Assembly (NCBI RefSeq): GCF_000699445.3
Contig: NC_067197.1
Span: forward strand, 26,891,809 to 26,955,808
DNA length: 64,000 nucleotides
DNA from: Schistosoma haematobium
Lineage: Eukaryota; Platyhelminthes; Trematoda; Strigeidida; Schistosomatidae
Direction of reading: 5' to 3'
In this document: positions 46,912 through 59,600 of the stretch, piece by piece
How positions within the stretch are numbered: position 1 is the first letter of the stretch
How the letters are laid out: each line of letters starts with the position of its first letter
Made by a program: the position numbers and the translations under genes
Notes under the pieces: generated by a model
What the model was told of the DNA's origin: nothing
The model's database searches: none
What the model saw: only the letters and a program-made list of their open reading frames with translations

Positions 46912-48280
46912 GATTGTTTAAGTAAGAAACTGGAATACAGTAAATAACACTTAAATGAACTGTGAAATCAACTAACTGAAAACTGAATATATGTGTGAAA
47001 AATAGAAAATATGTCTTTCAATTAATTGATTGATCGATTTTATTCGAATTCCTACACTGATAACATTAGTTCACTGAAGAATAGTGTAACTGAAGTAATA
47101 TTTGGATTGGTTAATTAGTATTTTTGCGTCCCTATGTATTTATTAAGGGATAAAATATGGATGGAAGTGTACTACTTTTACATTTTGGAATATTCTTCCC
47201 CAATTGTAAAAGTTAACCAATCGTGTACAAGGTGATAATAATAGTTTTAGGTAATTGTACCGATTTCTAAATCGATATTCCATTTTTGACTAACCAATCA
47301 CAGATAAACCAAATAAGTTATGGTAAATTGCTGTGCCAAAATTCACTGATTTTACTTTTAGGTAAAATTTTAGAAATACATAAATAGAAAACTACTAAAT
47401 TGGGAATATTTTCTATCACTATACGTATACACTACAACATACAGGCATCAATCCCTTTTATGAACATTTTTGACTAAGATATAATACAATCTTTCGCTTA
47501 TGATCACTTAATTGTGGTTATAACCCACTGATTGATATGTATCAACCGTGGCAAAAACATTTCTGTACTGATAAGACATATCTGACTATTCACCAGCTTA
47601 TTTAAATATCTTCGTTAAGCTCCAGCTAACTGTATTTGCCATCAGTACACTAATCTCCCACTGGGTAGTACCAAAAGTTGAGTTACGATGTACCTACCAG
47701 TTTAAGTGACTTCATATCCTGTGTACTATATCGTTCTGTAAACTGGTGGTTAGAAGCGATCAGTAGAATATTTCAAAACTTGGTTTTGTGCTAGCTGCCA
47801 CTCCTCAAAGCGGCATTATTTTTAAATGTTAGAAAATCAATAGTTATAGGATATTCAAATCCGTAGTACTTAGTGCCATAATTGGAGCCGTTACCACTAA
47901 GCTATTCGAATTGCAAGATATTGGATTGAATAAGTAAAATAAATAAAGTCCACTAGATCTAAATCTCTCCTTCATAGCAACCACGTGCAATAATGCTACA
48001 CAGCTGGTCGATATCAATAATTGTTAATTTACCTTTAACTTAAATAGTTTGTGCAAATTTTATTAACGCTTTTTTGGTTGACCGTCAAAATACTACCACT
48101 TTAGAAAAGTTATTTGATAAACAATTAATTTCTCCAACTATTTAAAATTGAAATTCACTTGATATTGTTTACTTGTATTTTCCCATTGTTATTTAGGACT
48201 GCATTTGGTCAGCCTCTTATTGGCCTATGTGCATCCTGTGCGGACTAACTCGATATTGTCTTAATTCACAAGCTTTATTA
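46912..48280. other. 5' flank of the light-chain gene; one tRNA-like scrap
   Basis: No further coding exon recognised. At 47865-47935 the minus strand carries GAATAGCTTAGTGGTAACGG, close to the box A part of the Sm-alpha-like element at 26190. CTAATCTCCCACTG near 47650 is also shared with that element, so a broken copy probably spans 47640-47940. No obvious promoter motif is visible. Confidence 0.5.
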
Positions 48281-48284
48281 ACAA

Positions 48285-48465
48285 AGATGGATAGTCGCTA
48301 ACAGTAGAATCCAGGATGTGTGTTTCTTCCTACTTGGGACACGTAAGATGGATGTTCACGCATCTGAGTCGATGTTCACTCTGGGATACGAACCCAGTAC
48401 CGTTCGCTCCAAATGCCATCGTGTTATTCACTTAGCTACTAAGTCCTGATAGTCACCTACTTGTG
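48285..48465 (-). mobile_element. Sm-alpha-like element, reverse, HHR decayed
   Basis: Plus-strand order: AAGATGGATAGTCGCTAACA GTAGAATCCAGGATG, reverse HHR remnant (TTTCTTCCTACTTGGGACAC), then reverse box B (CTGGGATACGAACCCAG) and reverse box A (TTCACTTAGCTACTAAGTCC). It is the mirror counterpart of the copy at 24605-24785. The first core strand reads CTTACGTG, so it is inactive. Confidence 0.8.
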
Positions 48466-48469
48466 CAGT

Positions 48470-49670
48470 GATGTCAGTCATGATAACGAAATATTTAAAC
48501 AAAAATAATTCACTGTTACCAATGTTGATTACTAAATATATAAAATCTATAAAATTATAAAAGGTGGGAAATATATTTTGTCAGATAATTCAAACAAATT
48601 GATTTTGTCATTTGTATTTACCAATCAATAACGATTAAACATTTATCTAATCAGATGTCTAGTAATTCATAGAAAAAGTTTGTTGAAGTCAATAAAGACA
48701 AAACTATCAGCTTATCATTGAATTTGTTTACCACGGACTAATTATTTTATCATACTTATCCTAAGATGATTCATGTATAGAAACATTATAACTACTGAAT
48801 AATTAAGTCTAATTTCGTGATCTCAGATTTTAGGCACACATTTTGTATGAAGGCTAGTAATATCGACCAGTTGTTATACATAAAATAAGTTAAATAGAGT
48901 TTGAACCCAATGTGCGAAGACCAATTGTCTTAATTATTAAAGCATCACCACACTTGAACCTATAAATAAGAAATATTCTAGTGGATATATCAGTTTATAA
49001 AATCATCCCTTCACTTTCCAATCTTACAAGAATTTTCATGAAAATCTTTAATAAATATTCTTAGAAAGTACTACATTGTACTGGTAAACTACAACTTCAT
49101 TCCAAAGTTGTTTTTGTTCTGATAGATAAAAAAAATGGTATTACACATAGTTGACTTAAAAGATCAATCAGTGACTGTTCTAATACACCATTGATTAAAA
49201 AGTATCTGTCTTTCATTTTGATTGATTCTATCTACATTAGATAAGATTGATATGCCTTCAAATATAACTTATCCACTGTAAAACAAAAAAAGTTCCAATT
49301 CATAATACCATTTTCTATCTTTATGACAAACCTTAACAAGAAGCGTGTAAATAAACAAGAACTGTAAATAAACTAAATGTATTCATTTTAGTAGATAAAT
49401 TGGGTTTGTTTTTTACTTATGTTGCTACATGTCATTAACCTCATTATTAGACATGAAAAGAAGTTTACTTGCTTTTGAAATTTGAATCTTATATAAATGT
49501 AAAATAAGTCACTTTTTAATAGGTTTTCTTTTTTTATCAAAGAGTAGATTGAATAATGTCTCTTTTTTAGTTACTAACACGTTTAAATAATTATTTTTTT
49601 CAGAATAAAAAGGGTAATTCAAATGCACCAGGAAAATGTAGTCAATGTCGGATAACTATACTAGCTATTT
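48470..49670. other. Intergenic, nothing recognised
   Basis: AT-rich; a possible tRNA-like scrap near 48900-48950 is too decayed to call. Confidence 0.45.
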
Positions 49671-49675
49671 AGTTA

Positions 49676-49943
49676 AATTTAGAACAACATATATAAGCGA
49701 ACAATATTGTTTTCGATTAGATCTTCATCACGCTTCACTCTAATATACAGTAATATTTATATGCATATATGAAATTATTAAACCAATCAAGGTAGTTTAT
49801 CAGTCAATGATAACGATGAAAACGATTACATTAAAATCGAGTTCATTTTATTAATATAATCGGCTTTGTTCATAAGAACTAGCCCTCCTCCTTTGTCTGG
49901 CTTGCATATGATTAGAGTTTTGTTTTTTCTAAGCATATGTAAA
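49676..49943 (-). repeat. PLE inverted repeat, left arm (268 bp)
   Basis: Reverse complement of 50466-50733 with few mismatches. It includes the KPDKGGG-coding block and a downstream AT-rich part (AACAATATTGTTTTCGATTA G). Confidence 0.9.
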
Positions 49944-50460
49944 GCATCTCGGTGCTCTTCGGTAAGTGGAGTTTTCACTGTACATTTACTACTTTTTTTA
50001 TTGTTGGTAGATGTTCACCAAGGTGGTCTTAAACCCAGTGAGTTCATCGAGAGAAGTAGGCACCAAATCTGTTGTTTGTGTAAATAGATTTTCAAACTGT
50101 ACATCTGTATGGAGTTGGTTTATTTTATTTCTATAGTCACGAAATCTAGCACCGAGAGACAAAGCCTCTACTTGCACTGTGTCTAATGTAACACTAGAGA
50201 AATTATGAACGTACTGCTCAGGGTCCATAGGAAATTTTTGTTCAGGTTTATGAGGTTCCAGTGACTGAATTAGTTTTATCCCCAGTTTTACCGATCTACT
50301 TTTTGCCACCATGTTATTATAATCCACAAATTGTATTTCTATTTCCGGTGGTAGGTTATCGACCATAGATTCTCTTTGTGAAATATTTCTTCCAGATTGT
50401 TTATGTGTATTTGTAATGAATCTGTTTGGTTAAGTGCATGCCGATTAAGGGTTCTAGCAT
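49676..50460 (-). mobile_element. PLE ORF fragment, reverse, frameshifted
   Basis: Minus-strand reading, from right to left, gives NARTLNRHALNQTDSLQIHI and NNLEEIFHKENLW, a frame change, then the 122-codon frame 50366-49998 with VQVEALSLGARFRDY and TDVQFENLF. Another frame change follows, then KTPLTEEHRDALHMLRKN and TLIICKPDKGGGLVLMNKAD followed by YINKMNSI at about 49840-49945. The KPDKGGGLV..NKADY block is the conserved PLE segment ahead of the RT core. It ends in the left arm of an inverted repeat, without RT catalytic motifs or endonuclease. It is clearly less diverged than the copy at 16.2 kb. Confidence 0.85.
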
Positions 50461-50465
50461 TCGGA

Positions 50466-50733
50466 TTTACATATGCTTAGAAAAGACAACACTCTAATCA
50501 TAAGCAAGCCAGACAAAGGAGGAGGGCTAGTTCTTATGAACAAAGCCGATTATATTAATAAAATGAACTCGATTTCGATGTAATCGTTTTCATCGTTATC
50601 ATTGACTGATAAACTACCTTGATTGGTTTAATAATTTCATATATGCATATAAATATTACTGCATATTAGAGTGAAGCGTGATGAAGATCTAATCGAAAAC
50701 AATATTGTTCGCTTATATATGTTGTTCTAAATT
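50466..50733 (+). repeat. PLE inverted repeat, right arm (268 bp)
   Basis: Forward duplicate of the distal part of the neighbouring PLE fragment, starting with TTTACATATGCTTAGAAAAG. It begins only ~6 bp beyond the 5' edge of that fragment, so the two PLE pieces meet 5'-to-5' with 3' ends outward. Confidence 0.9.
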
Positions 50734-50739
50734 CACAAT

Positions 50740-51015
50740 ATGGGAATATTTCAAATTATTTAGTTAAAGTTCAAAATTTGTTCAATAATATACATAATCA
50801 TTAATTTATCAAAAGGTGGAACCGAATACCTAAGGGATTTTTTTAGAAGTTACTACTTTATTGTTAAAACTATAAATCTTAATCCAAAAGTCTTATTATA
50901 TTTATTTATTTTTATTAAATTTGTGATGTATAATGATTTAAAGGCTAATGATATTTGGAAGGTAAACAAATGAAATAGAATAGATCATGATCAAAAACTG
51001 ATAGTAACCAATGAT
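50740..51015. other. Intergenic, nothing recognised
   Basis: AT-rich, no supported feature. Confidence 0.45.
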
Positions 51016-51019
51016 TTTT

Positions 51020-51500
51020 TTTCAGAATAAGGGTCTATCGAGATTGTAATAATTTTAATAGTTGAATTCATGAGTCGATCTAAGCTAGACAACAACTGAA
51101 AACTTGGAAGCACTGGATAGCCGTTTCCTCTTAATATAAGACTCTTCAACAGTGATCTAGCTTAGAATAACTCGTGAATTCTGATAACAATCATGTGCTA
51201 ATTGAGTCGGATTCGTATCGGGTGGAGACAGTTATCTACCTGACACAATGGATGAAAGGTTGCGCAACATCATGACTCAACTGAATTTAGACACTAACGC
51301 CGTTGGATTCTGACTCAGTGGTATGGAGGTTAGGTATTCGCACTTGAGATCGAAGGTACTGCGTTCGAGTCCCACATGTGGGATCGTGGATATGCACTTC
51401 TGTGGAGTCCTGTACAAGGACGAAACAACCGTCCAGTGCTTCCAGGTTCGCAACAGTTGTCTAGCTTAGGTCTACTCATGAATTCAACTGCTAAGATTTT
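51020..51500. mobile_element. Inverted pair of HHR elements
   Basis: Left: reverse tail (GAGATTGTAATAATTTTAAT AGTTGAATTCATGAGTCG) and decayed reverse HHR (GGATAGCCGTTTCCTC) at 51020-51145. Then AGTGATCTAGCTTAGAATAA CTC, a stub of forward tail. Right: a forward unit from about 51190 with the 5' region (GGGTGGAGACAGTTATCTACC), tRNA-like part (GACTCAGTGGTATGGAGGTT, box B GCGTTCGAGTCCC), HHR and tail. Confidence 0.8.
51394..51439 (+). ncRNA. Hammerhead ribozyme with core A6 changed
   Basis: CTGTGGA replaces CTGAGGA; GAAA, stem II GTCC/GGAC and cleavage triplet GTC are intact. Stem I GCACTT against CAGTGC loses one pair at the core end. Predicted inactive. Confidence 0.7.
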
Positions 51501-51729
51501 TTACTAAGTACACGTTCATACCTGTTCCAGTATCCTGGTATGATAAGATAAATTTTCAAATTACTCCTCATAAAATGTAGACTAAATCGTAATGCAAATT
51601 ATAATATGAACTGCGTAATTACAATGTTTAATTTACAATTTATCAGAAAGGGGTTTTGTGGAGATTATAGTAATTTAATAGTTGAGTTCATGAATCAGAT
51701 GAAGGTAGACCATCATGGAAAACCTGAAT

Positions 51730-51775
51730 GCATTGGACGACCGTTTCGTCCTAGTATAGGACTCCTCAGCACTCG
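51730..51775 (-). ncRNA. Hammerhead ribozyme core, stem I broken by junction
   Basis: CTGAGGA, GTCC/GGAC, GAAA, ACG..CGT and GTC are all intact on the minus strand. The 5' strand of stem I belongs to the partner copy (GCGAGTG), so only two or three pairs form with CAATGC. Confidence 0.7.
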
Positions 51776-51828
51776 CGCGCAAGGCCGAAGGTGCTAGATT
51801 CGAGTCCCACGTGCGGTATCGTGGATGC

Positions 51829-51874
51829 ACACTGCTAAGGAGTCCCATATTAGGACGAAACAGCCGTTCAATGC
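51829..51874 (+). ncRNA. Hammerhead ribozyme with core G5 changed
   Basis: CTAAGGA replaces CTGAGGA. Stem II GTCC/GGAC and GAAA are intact and the cleavage triplet is GTT. Predicted inactive. Confidence 0.68.
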
Positions 51875-52184
51875 TTCCAGGTTTTCCACGATGGTCTAGC
51901 TTTAAATAGTTATAAAGTTTCGTTACATTTTTTATATTTGAAAAAAGGTTATTTATAAGTATCAAGAAGTTATTTGTAATCTGTTTTCTAAGATGGTTTA
52001 GTTTATATTACTGAAACTGTAATGAAATTGAGTAGAACTAAATAATAAATAATCAGATTTTATCAAATGATATATCAATGCAACTATGACTTCTGATAGC
52101 AATTGTATAGAAATATAGTTATATATAGAAAAATGATAACTGTAAGGTATCGCAAGGTTATTTATTTTAACACATAGATATTGG

Positions 52185-52275
52185 TACACGGAGGCACCAA
52201 ATACATATGCGCCACACAGATCTCATTTGATATCCATGAGGGCTGTGATACTTCCCGGGTGTCCAAACCGAAGCA
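52185..52275. other. GC-richer island of likely repeat origin
   Basis: GGTACACGGAGGCACCAAAT ... GCCACACAGATCTCATTTG ... ACTTCCCGGGTGTCCAAACC stands out against AT-rich surroundings. It is probably a transposon scrap. No frame or family could be assigned from the sequence alone. Confidence 0.35.
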
Positions 52276-52279
52276 GGCT

Positions 52280-55200
52280 AAGAAATTCAATAATATGGCC
52301 TAATGTATGTATATAATTATTGAATTTCAGTTCCCATATTCTGATGAATAAAATTATTCACCAACATTGTAGTATAAGTATAATCTTTGAATGCAATTAA
52401 CCTATAACAAGTTAATACCTCGTTAAAAGTGATCGATTCTAGTCTATTTGTTAAGGAATATAACATTTCTGTTAAGATCTAAACTAGATTAATTATTCGA
52501 AAATAGTTTGTTTTTTTACATACTATTCCTTACCACTCAATCCAAATATGATTACGGACGTAATAAGTTATACATAATTAAAATAAGTTATAACATCACA
52601 ATTCGGTTATGAACATTTCTCATATGACTGTGTTAATGTTAACAAAGTCGCTTTCCATATCGAGATCTTTGTTTACTGCTTCAAGGTATAACAGAATCTT
52701 TAATTAGTTATTAATACTAGATACTGAAAGCTGATCTCATCCATTATTTGCATCTAATAAGTGATCAATGTTTTAGTTTAAATTCATATTTGAAAATTAT
52801 CAAAACAAACCATTTGGTTAATGTTTCTTTAGTAAATTCGCTATTCAATTAATTCAATGTTTTCGACAAATTTGGTTGTACAGAATAAATCTGTAATATG
52901 CATATTTAAAGAGTAGTTACACAAATAGCTTATGCATATAATCTGTTTATCTTACCATCCCAAGTTTAATTATTCATCTAAATTTGACGTTTTAAGGTCC
53001 AAGAAATAGGATAACATATTCATAAACTTTCTAAACTGTATCAAACTTAATAATCACCAGTACATGTCCGCAGGAGAAAATAATATTTGTAATAAGAGAT
53101 CAAGTTAAAACATTATTCAACTTCATAGTTAAAAGTGATTACTGTAATAGAAGGATTTGTTGAACATCCTATAACTGGAATATCAAGGCACTACATCACT
53201 GGAAATTTGAATCATTGACAAATGCATATGGAATTAGTAAACAAAGAGAATAAGCTACTGAGATAACCAACTTAAGTAAATTTTTGTCTCGGAAAATTTC
53301 AAAGTTGATCTATGCACGTTTCTTTTTCAGAAAATAATTTTCTTACAAATAACAAATCTCCATCACTGAGTATAAAATATCCGCTTACAGATAAAAAGTG
53401 AAGGCAATTATGCTGCTTAAAATGGTTTACATTCACTTAGAATAATTAGTTTTATACAAAAAAAGTAATTCACTGATAAAAATTAGTAGGATGTCTGACT
53501 AATTCATTAGTCAAGAGGCAAACTAGGTAAGCATTGAGTTCATTAATATGTCCTTCTGAGATCTGTAAGCAAACACTGAAGTAAAAAATCTGATAATATA
53601 ACATTATGAATGGTTGATTTTTATATCTTAAACCAATTTTATAAGCATATTACGTCACAGAAGTCCATGCCCAAAATGAGCATTATTATGTTATATGGAA
53701 ACAGCCAAGTCTTTCTTGAACGATTTCCAAGTTTATTGTGTTTCACCTTCCCCATTTCGTATCAAAGCAATAAAGCAATAAAGTAGAAACACAATAGTCG
53801 GGAGCCGAGTTTAGGAAGACACTAAGAAAATAAGACTTAAAACGTTATCGCTTGAAGTAAAAACAGGTCTGACGTCTCCGTAATGAAACTTAGACAAGGC
53901 TGCTAAGCGAAACACCGGAGTTATCTTAATTTCAAGCCCCAAGACTTTCACATAAATTAAGGCAAAACAGAAACTCCATATTTTTAATTATTAAACTTAC
54001 TACTAGCTAGTAGTTACACATATTAGTCGGAATATTTCGCCTACTCAGTTTTGGGTACTTTTGTACTCTGGGTCTCTATGCTTATTTTCTGACGAAAAAA
54101 CCTATCATTGTATACTTCTTAAAATGTGCAACCTCACAAAAAAGTTTAGTTTGTTCGGGATTTCGCTTAGGAAACAAGTTTTAGTAAATAAACAGTCAAA
54201 CAGACACAGTTTTAGTTACATAGTTATAGGGAAGCTCTTGAACAAAATAAAATGAATGAAACCTAAAACATCCTGAATGATAACTATTTGGTTTTGGCTG
54301 AGATTTTTCACCATGCATGTGTTAATTAACGCTGATGTTGCAAAGAAATGAAAGATCTAAAAGGTGAAGAGTTGTCTGTCAGATATGGTATTGTACATTT
54401 TGGATGAGAACTGAGAAAGGAATCGAGAAAAATCATCCTGTTATACTCTGACGAAACTAGAGATAAAAATTGGAAATGATAGCATACCATCAGGACAGAA
54501 ATACCATTTCTGTTTGATTACCGTCAATTTGTCCAAACTCGACTATAAAATGACTGACAGAAGTGTGAGATTCCGTAAACATCAACCCGAATAGGTTGCT
54601 TTAGAGACGAAATAACAATGAATGATCCTCAAAAACTGCATAAAAAGCCTACTGCAATGTTTGTTTTTTTCATTTATGATTTACAAGCCTACAGAAACGA
54701 AGGTTTGAAAAGAAAATGACGCGTTTTGAAATCAATCAACATGGTAAGCGAACTAACACTACGAAAATGTAATTGCGACCGTAATCAGGTAACTAAATGA
54801 TAGTTTAGAAAGATTTGATATTTCATCATCCTAAACAGGCCACTGATTTATCTTTCTTCAAAAAGGGTATAAGGCAAACGAAAATCAGCTGGCTGCATAT
54901 CCATAATACCTTACATCTATTAAGATCGATTTTCAACATACAATACAAATTGTCTTTGAAGGAAATAAACCAAGTGTTTTGTCGAGTATTGAAGTTGCGG
55001 TAGCTGTTATTTATCCAAAGTCAATTTGAACAATCCGCTGACATCGTGAAAATACGTTTAACGACATCGTTCAGTTAGCTTATACTCCTTTTACATTAAT
55101 CTAAAACCCTTAAATCAGTTAACATTGTTAGTCATGGAAGCATGTAATTTAGGAAAGTTGTGGTAATGGATTATCTATTGATCCATAAGCACCAGATGTG

Positions 55201-56660
55201 CAAAATCTCAAGGAGTATGTTGACAAGTTATTTGATATATTTAGATGGAACTCCCAATACAAGGCAACTATGATCTTTATACGTACTGCCCATTTTCAAC
55301 TCAAGTGAAAAAGGAAGAACTCTAATGCGAACTCATGATTTATTCTTTTTTAGATCTTACTAAAATATTTCTTTAATCCCTGCATATGTTGATCACTTGG
55401 TTATAGCTTTTGACACTGATTTTTGAGTACTATATCCTGAATACATAAAAACAATCAATCTGTTATCAGGATTTCTGTGTTATAGAACAACCTGAATACA
55501 ATTCATCAATTCAAATGCTTCAGTTGATTTCCTGAGCAGTCAAACAAAACAAATGTTGTTCCGAGGACAAGTGGTGAGAGGAAACTGTGGGTAATCTACT
55601 GTGAGTAGATAAATTATTCATCAATACAATTTCACGACCTACATATCCCTGTCTCGGTTAAAAATATGTCGGGAACGGTAAATTTACAAACACTTGATTT
55701 TAGAAATCAACTTCTGAAGTTACATATGGATTTAAAGTGAGTTTTGATCGTTAACTTTTAGTGCGATCCCATTTGCATTGATTTAATCCGTATAAAATTA
55801 ATCGTGTTTCAAGTCATTTCATTGTTCTAGTCATTACTTAAGCTATTTTGCATTTAAGTGATGGCTCCCAAGACCTTAAGTTCCGCGATTAATAACCATT
55901 AAAATCAATCGATGTGCAATTGAACTACTGTGAATACACATCGCCCTTCTTCGGCCTAAGATTTGTTAGTCGGAGTAGGTGGGGCTGAAAGAGAACAGAA
56001 CCATTGTATATGGTGTCGGAGTTACCGTTAGAGAAATCGCTGCTATCCTGCAAACGTATCACATGTAACCTATATTTTCCCATAAATTTTGAGCAAATTA
56101 TTCAGCTTTTAGCAGTGAAGATCACACGTAGTCTTGATTCTCTTTATCATCGCAGGTTAGTCAGGCGTCAAGTTCGAAATTAGTGATAGAATCGAGCTAC
56201 AGGACACATCTTCAAAAGACCCTTATCACAACAGAAGAATAAACTAATATCAATATGTTAGACTCCAGCTAGTTTGGTATTCAAAAGACAAACTTCATCA
56301 TAAATTCGGGAGAATTATTCTGCCGTTACTTCACTTGATCGTGTTAGGACATAAACGTTGCAAGTGTAATCAAGAAGCAAAGAATATACTTCAAAACAAA
56401 TCAGATTTCCGTTCGGTAATACGTACGAAATTCAAAGGGTAAAAATCTATATTACCCAATTAGAACATAGAATCCTCGAACATACATTCAATAGCCTCTA
56501 TTACGTACTCACACCACGTATCTAAACGTATATTTCAGTTTTAATAAAATACAATGCGACTGTACCCTCAAGTGTCAGAATAGTTACACAGAAAAATAAC
56601 AAAATCAATAATGTACAATGTCTATTACTACATAATGATAATTGTGAAGAAAAACTCATT
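52280..56660. other. Long intergenic stretch, no gene recognised
   Basis: About 4.4 kb without identifiable exons or HHR elements. Short frames at 54061-54255 and 54815-55003 show no domain, splice or codon support. The interval 53700-56100 is somewhat less AT-biased and could hold decayed transposon or non-coding exons, but I cannot support one. The 3' UTR of the downstream minus-strand gene probably occupies its right end. Confidence 0.4.
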
Positions 56661-56665
56661 GATTA

Positions 56666-59600
56666 TTATGAAATGCCAGTATGATTCTCTTCTGACATTT
56701 CAACACACATTTCACCTGAACCAATTCCAGTAAAACAATCCTCTGTGGCTAATCCCAACAATTTACGTTGATTCATTAAAGCATTCGCTAGTGCAGAACA
56801 TTGTAGAAACTTATTATCTGGTGCGTTTTTTGACTGTGAAACATTTTTCAATACAATTGGGTCAGAACAATTTGAAATTCTATAATTTTCATGTACATTA
56901 GTAGGTGACAGCTGAAGAAAGATTGAATTTCTTTTTAAAACATTACATTTTAAATTTCGACGTCCAGTACGGGACTTTTTGAAATATTCGCATGATGAAT
57001 TACACAAAGGAGTTGGGAAAAATTCTAGTAGTTTATCATCCATAGAAGCACAGTTGCTTTCATTTGTATCAAGTGAATTGGATAATACAAACTGAGTCTA
57101 AACATTAAAGAAAAAGCGATCAGATAATAAATAAGATCTAAGAAAATGACCTTTTTATTTACGTATTAAAATATAAGCGGGTGAAAATTCGAAAGTCAGT
57201 GAGAAACGCTTAAGCATTGATGTAGTCTACTAATCCATAGTAGTAGTTAGAATATCATTGTCACTAATTCATGGACATTTTAGTGTGACAGAACATGATC
57301 AGTAGGACTTTTGAGAGTAAAGTGAAGTAACAAAAATCACTTCTGAAAAAAGTGAAAATCTATACTACTTATTTTAAGAATATATATCAAGCTGAGTATG
57401 GAAAAGTAGATTTAATGTAGGCTATTAAACAACTGACTATAGACTGGAAGTCTTCTGTACGGATGACTAGCACCATAAATTACAAACGAGGTTTATATGA
57501 CGTTTATGACATGTAGCTATTAAAATATTGAAAACTGAATGGACATTGGAGGCTCCAACAGGAAAAAATTTCTTAGAAAGAAAGAACTAAGTTAATATCA
57601 TCATCAACATCCAACTTATTTATCAAACTTAATTCTATATACTCGACTGCTTTTTACACAGTTTGTGTGAAGTTTAGCTAAAGTAACCTGCTTTTCAAAA
57701 CAAAGTAGACGGAGCAACTTAGTAGTCGAAATTAAAGCGCATTAATCAATAACCTACTGTTCCACAAAGGACAAGGCATACCAATCACTGGATTGAGCTA
57801 AAAAATAAAGTGCACTAAAACAGACTATCACTGGCATATTATAAAATAAATTTTATGTTATAATTAGAGTTTGAAAATAGTCAATTAATAAACATTCTTC
57901 AGAGACAATGATGGTCGAACAGGGTAGCCGTACATACTTATCTTGAATGAGGGCATGTTCTGCAGACAAAAAAACTGCTTTCATCGACACGTTGTAAACT
58001 CGGCATTTTAAAGTCAGACTAACATGCCGATGGCTAAGAAAATACTTCATACTCCTATAAGCCACTTTGGCTTGCATAAGAGAAAGACTACTACTTACAT
58101 GTGAGATGTTTTCAAAACACAAAAATTTGAACAAATTATACTACAACAGAATAGAGAAAAAAATAAAAAAAAATTTTTTAAGTCTTACTCGAAGCTCCTT
58201 TTCAGAACTTAGGCTGACCCTGTCAGTGGATACACTCGGCTTTTCGTTATCAGGACACTCTATCTGCAATCGTCGTTTTAAAGCACATTCTTCACGCTTC
58301 TTCATAATCACTCGACGGTGAGATATTACATTTTTAAGTTCTTTCAGTACAGTAACATGCATACCTGATGATGGGTTCTAAACAGGAGAGAAGGTAAAGT
58401 TTTTGTGAAATGAATTTCCCGAATGAAACATTATCAGTCTTGAACCTAACATCATTCTGGACTTTAAAGTTTTCAGCTTGATTACTTCCTTTTAAAGACG
58501 TTTTGTTTAGTTTGGCGCTACCATTGGTATTACATTTCTCTACTCATTTGTTGCCCGAGTTAAATTCCTGTCATTGTGTTGATGTAATATGTGAGAAAAC
58601 AGATCGACCTATATCTGCCACCGATCCCGCGTTGAGTATGCCCGTCTACCTGTTTACAGAACCCACTCGTGTTATATCGTCACAATAATCTTGTGTGGCC
58701 ACATATTTGCTGTTTTTGTATTGATAACCCCAACCAACCAGGTCATGTTTAAACTATTTGTTTCAAATGAGATGATATTACTGAATTTGGTGTTTAGATT
58801 AACGTGTTTCATGATGGTATAACTCAGAATATATTCTCAGTGAAGTTACGATCATGGCAGATATCAATATTTAATAACGACACCATGATTTGTGATGCAG
58901 GTAATTTAATATTAGAGTAATTATAGATGTTTCAAAGTACTATTCAGAACTTTCAAACACTTATTTAACAAATTTAAATCCCTAAGACCTAGTCGAAATA
59001 ACTAGTTTTCACAAACATGATCTTAACTATGTAATAAACATTATGAATTTAATAAGAACAGGCTTATGTATCAAGGCTACTAATGCTATGCGTATGCCCA
59101 AGCCAATATGTAGTAGAAATCGAACTTGTAACCTATCACTTAAAAGATAAATGGTCTAACCACCAAGCCGCCAGTTCAACTTAATTACTTCCAAAACCAT
59201 ACGACAATGGTTATAACACATACCTTTAGTGAATTCACGCAGTCAACATTTTCGTACTCCGCTTCAGACTCACGACTAGAGGAGTCTCCAACAGCTATAT
59301 CTTCTAATACCTAGGTATTCACAAAGCACCATGTGATAAACAGAAAATCTATTAGAAAATACCTCACAATACGGAACATAAACTCATGAGAAAATTGCTG
59401 GGAGAAAATCAATGAGAAGCAGAAACAATGGATTATTTTACTGAACCAGTAGTTTCACAAAAAATGACTGGCGAGAATTCGGTAAATTTTAAAGTAAATA
59501 CTATTACAAACCGATGATTAATTGACAACCATATAAAGCCGAAAAGCAGTAAAAAGAATTTGCGTTCTAGTTAATAATAGGAACTCAAGACCCTTAACAA

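Larger units (their letters stand above)
51640..51905. mobile_element. Inverted pair of HHR elements joined inside the ribozyme
   Basis: Left: reverse tail terminus (GGGGTTTTGTGGAGATTATA) and reverse HHR at 51730-51775. The sequence switches strand at about 51767-51775 (CCTCAGCAC then TCGCGCGCAAGG) to a forward copy with box B (GATTCGAGTCCC), a forward HHR at 51829-51874 and a tail to about 51905. Frames at 51606-51797 and 51675-51965 are repeat-derived. Confidence 0.83.
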
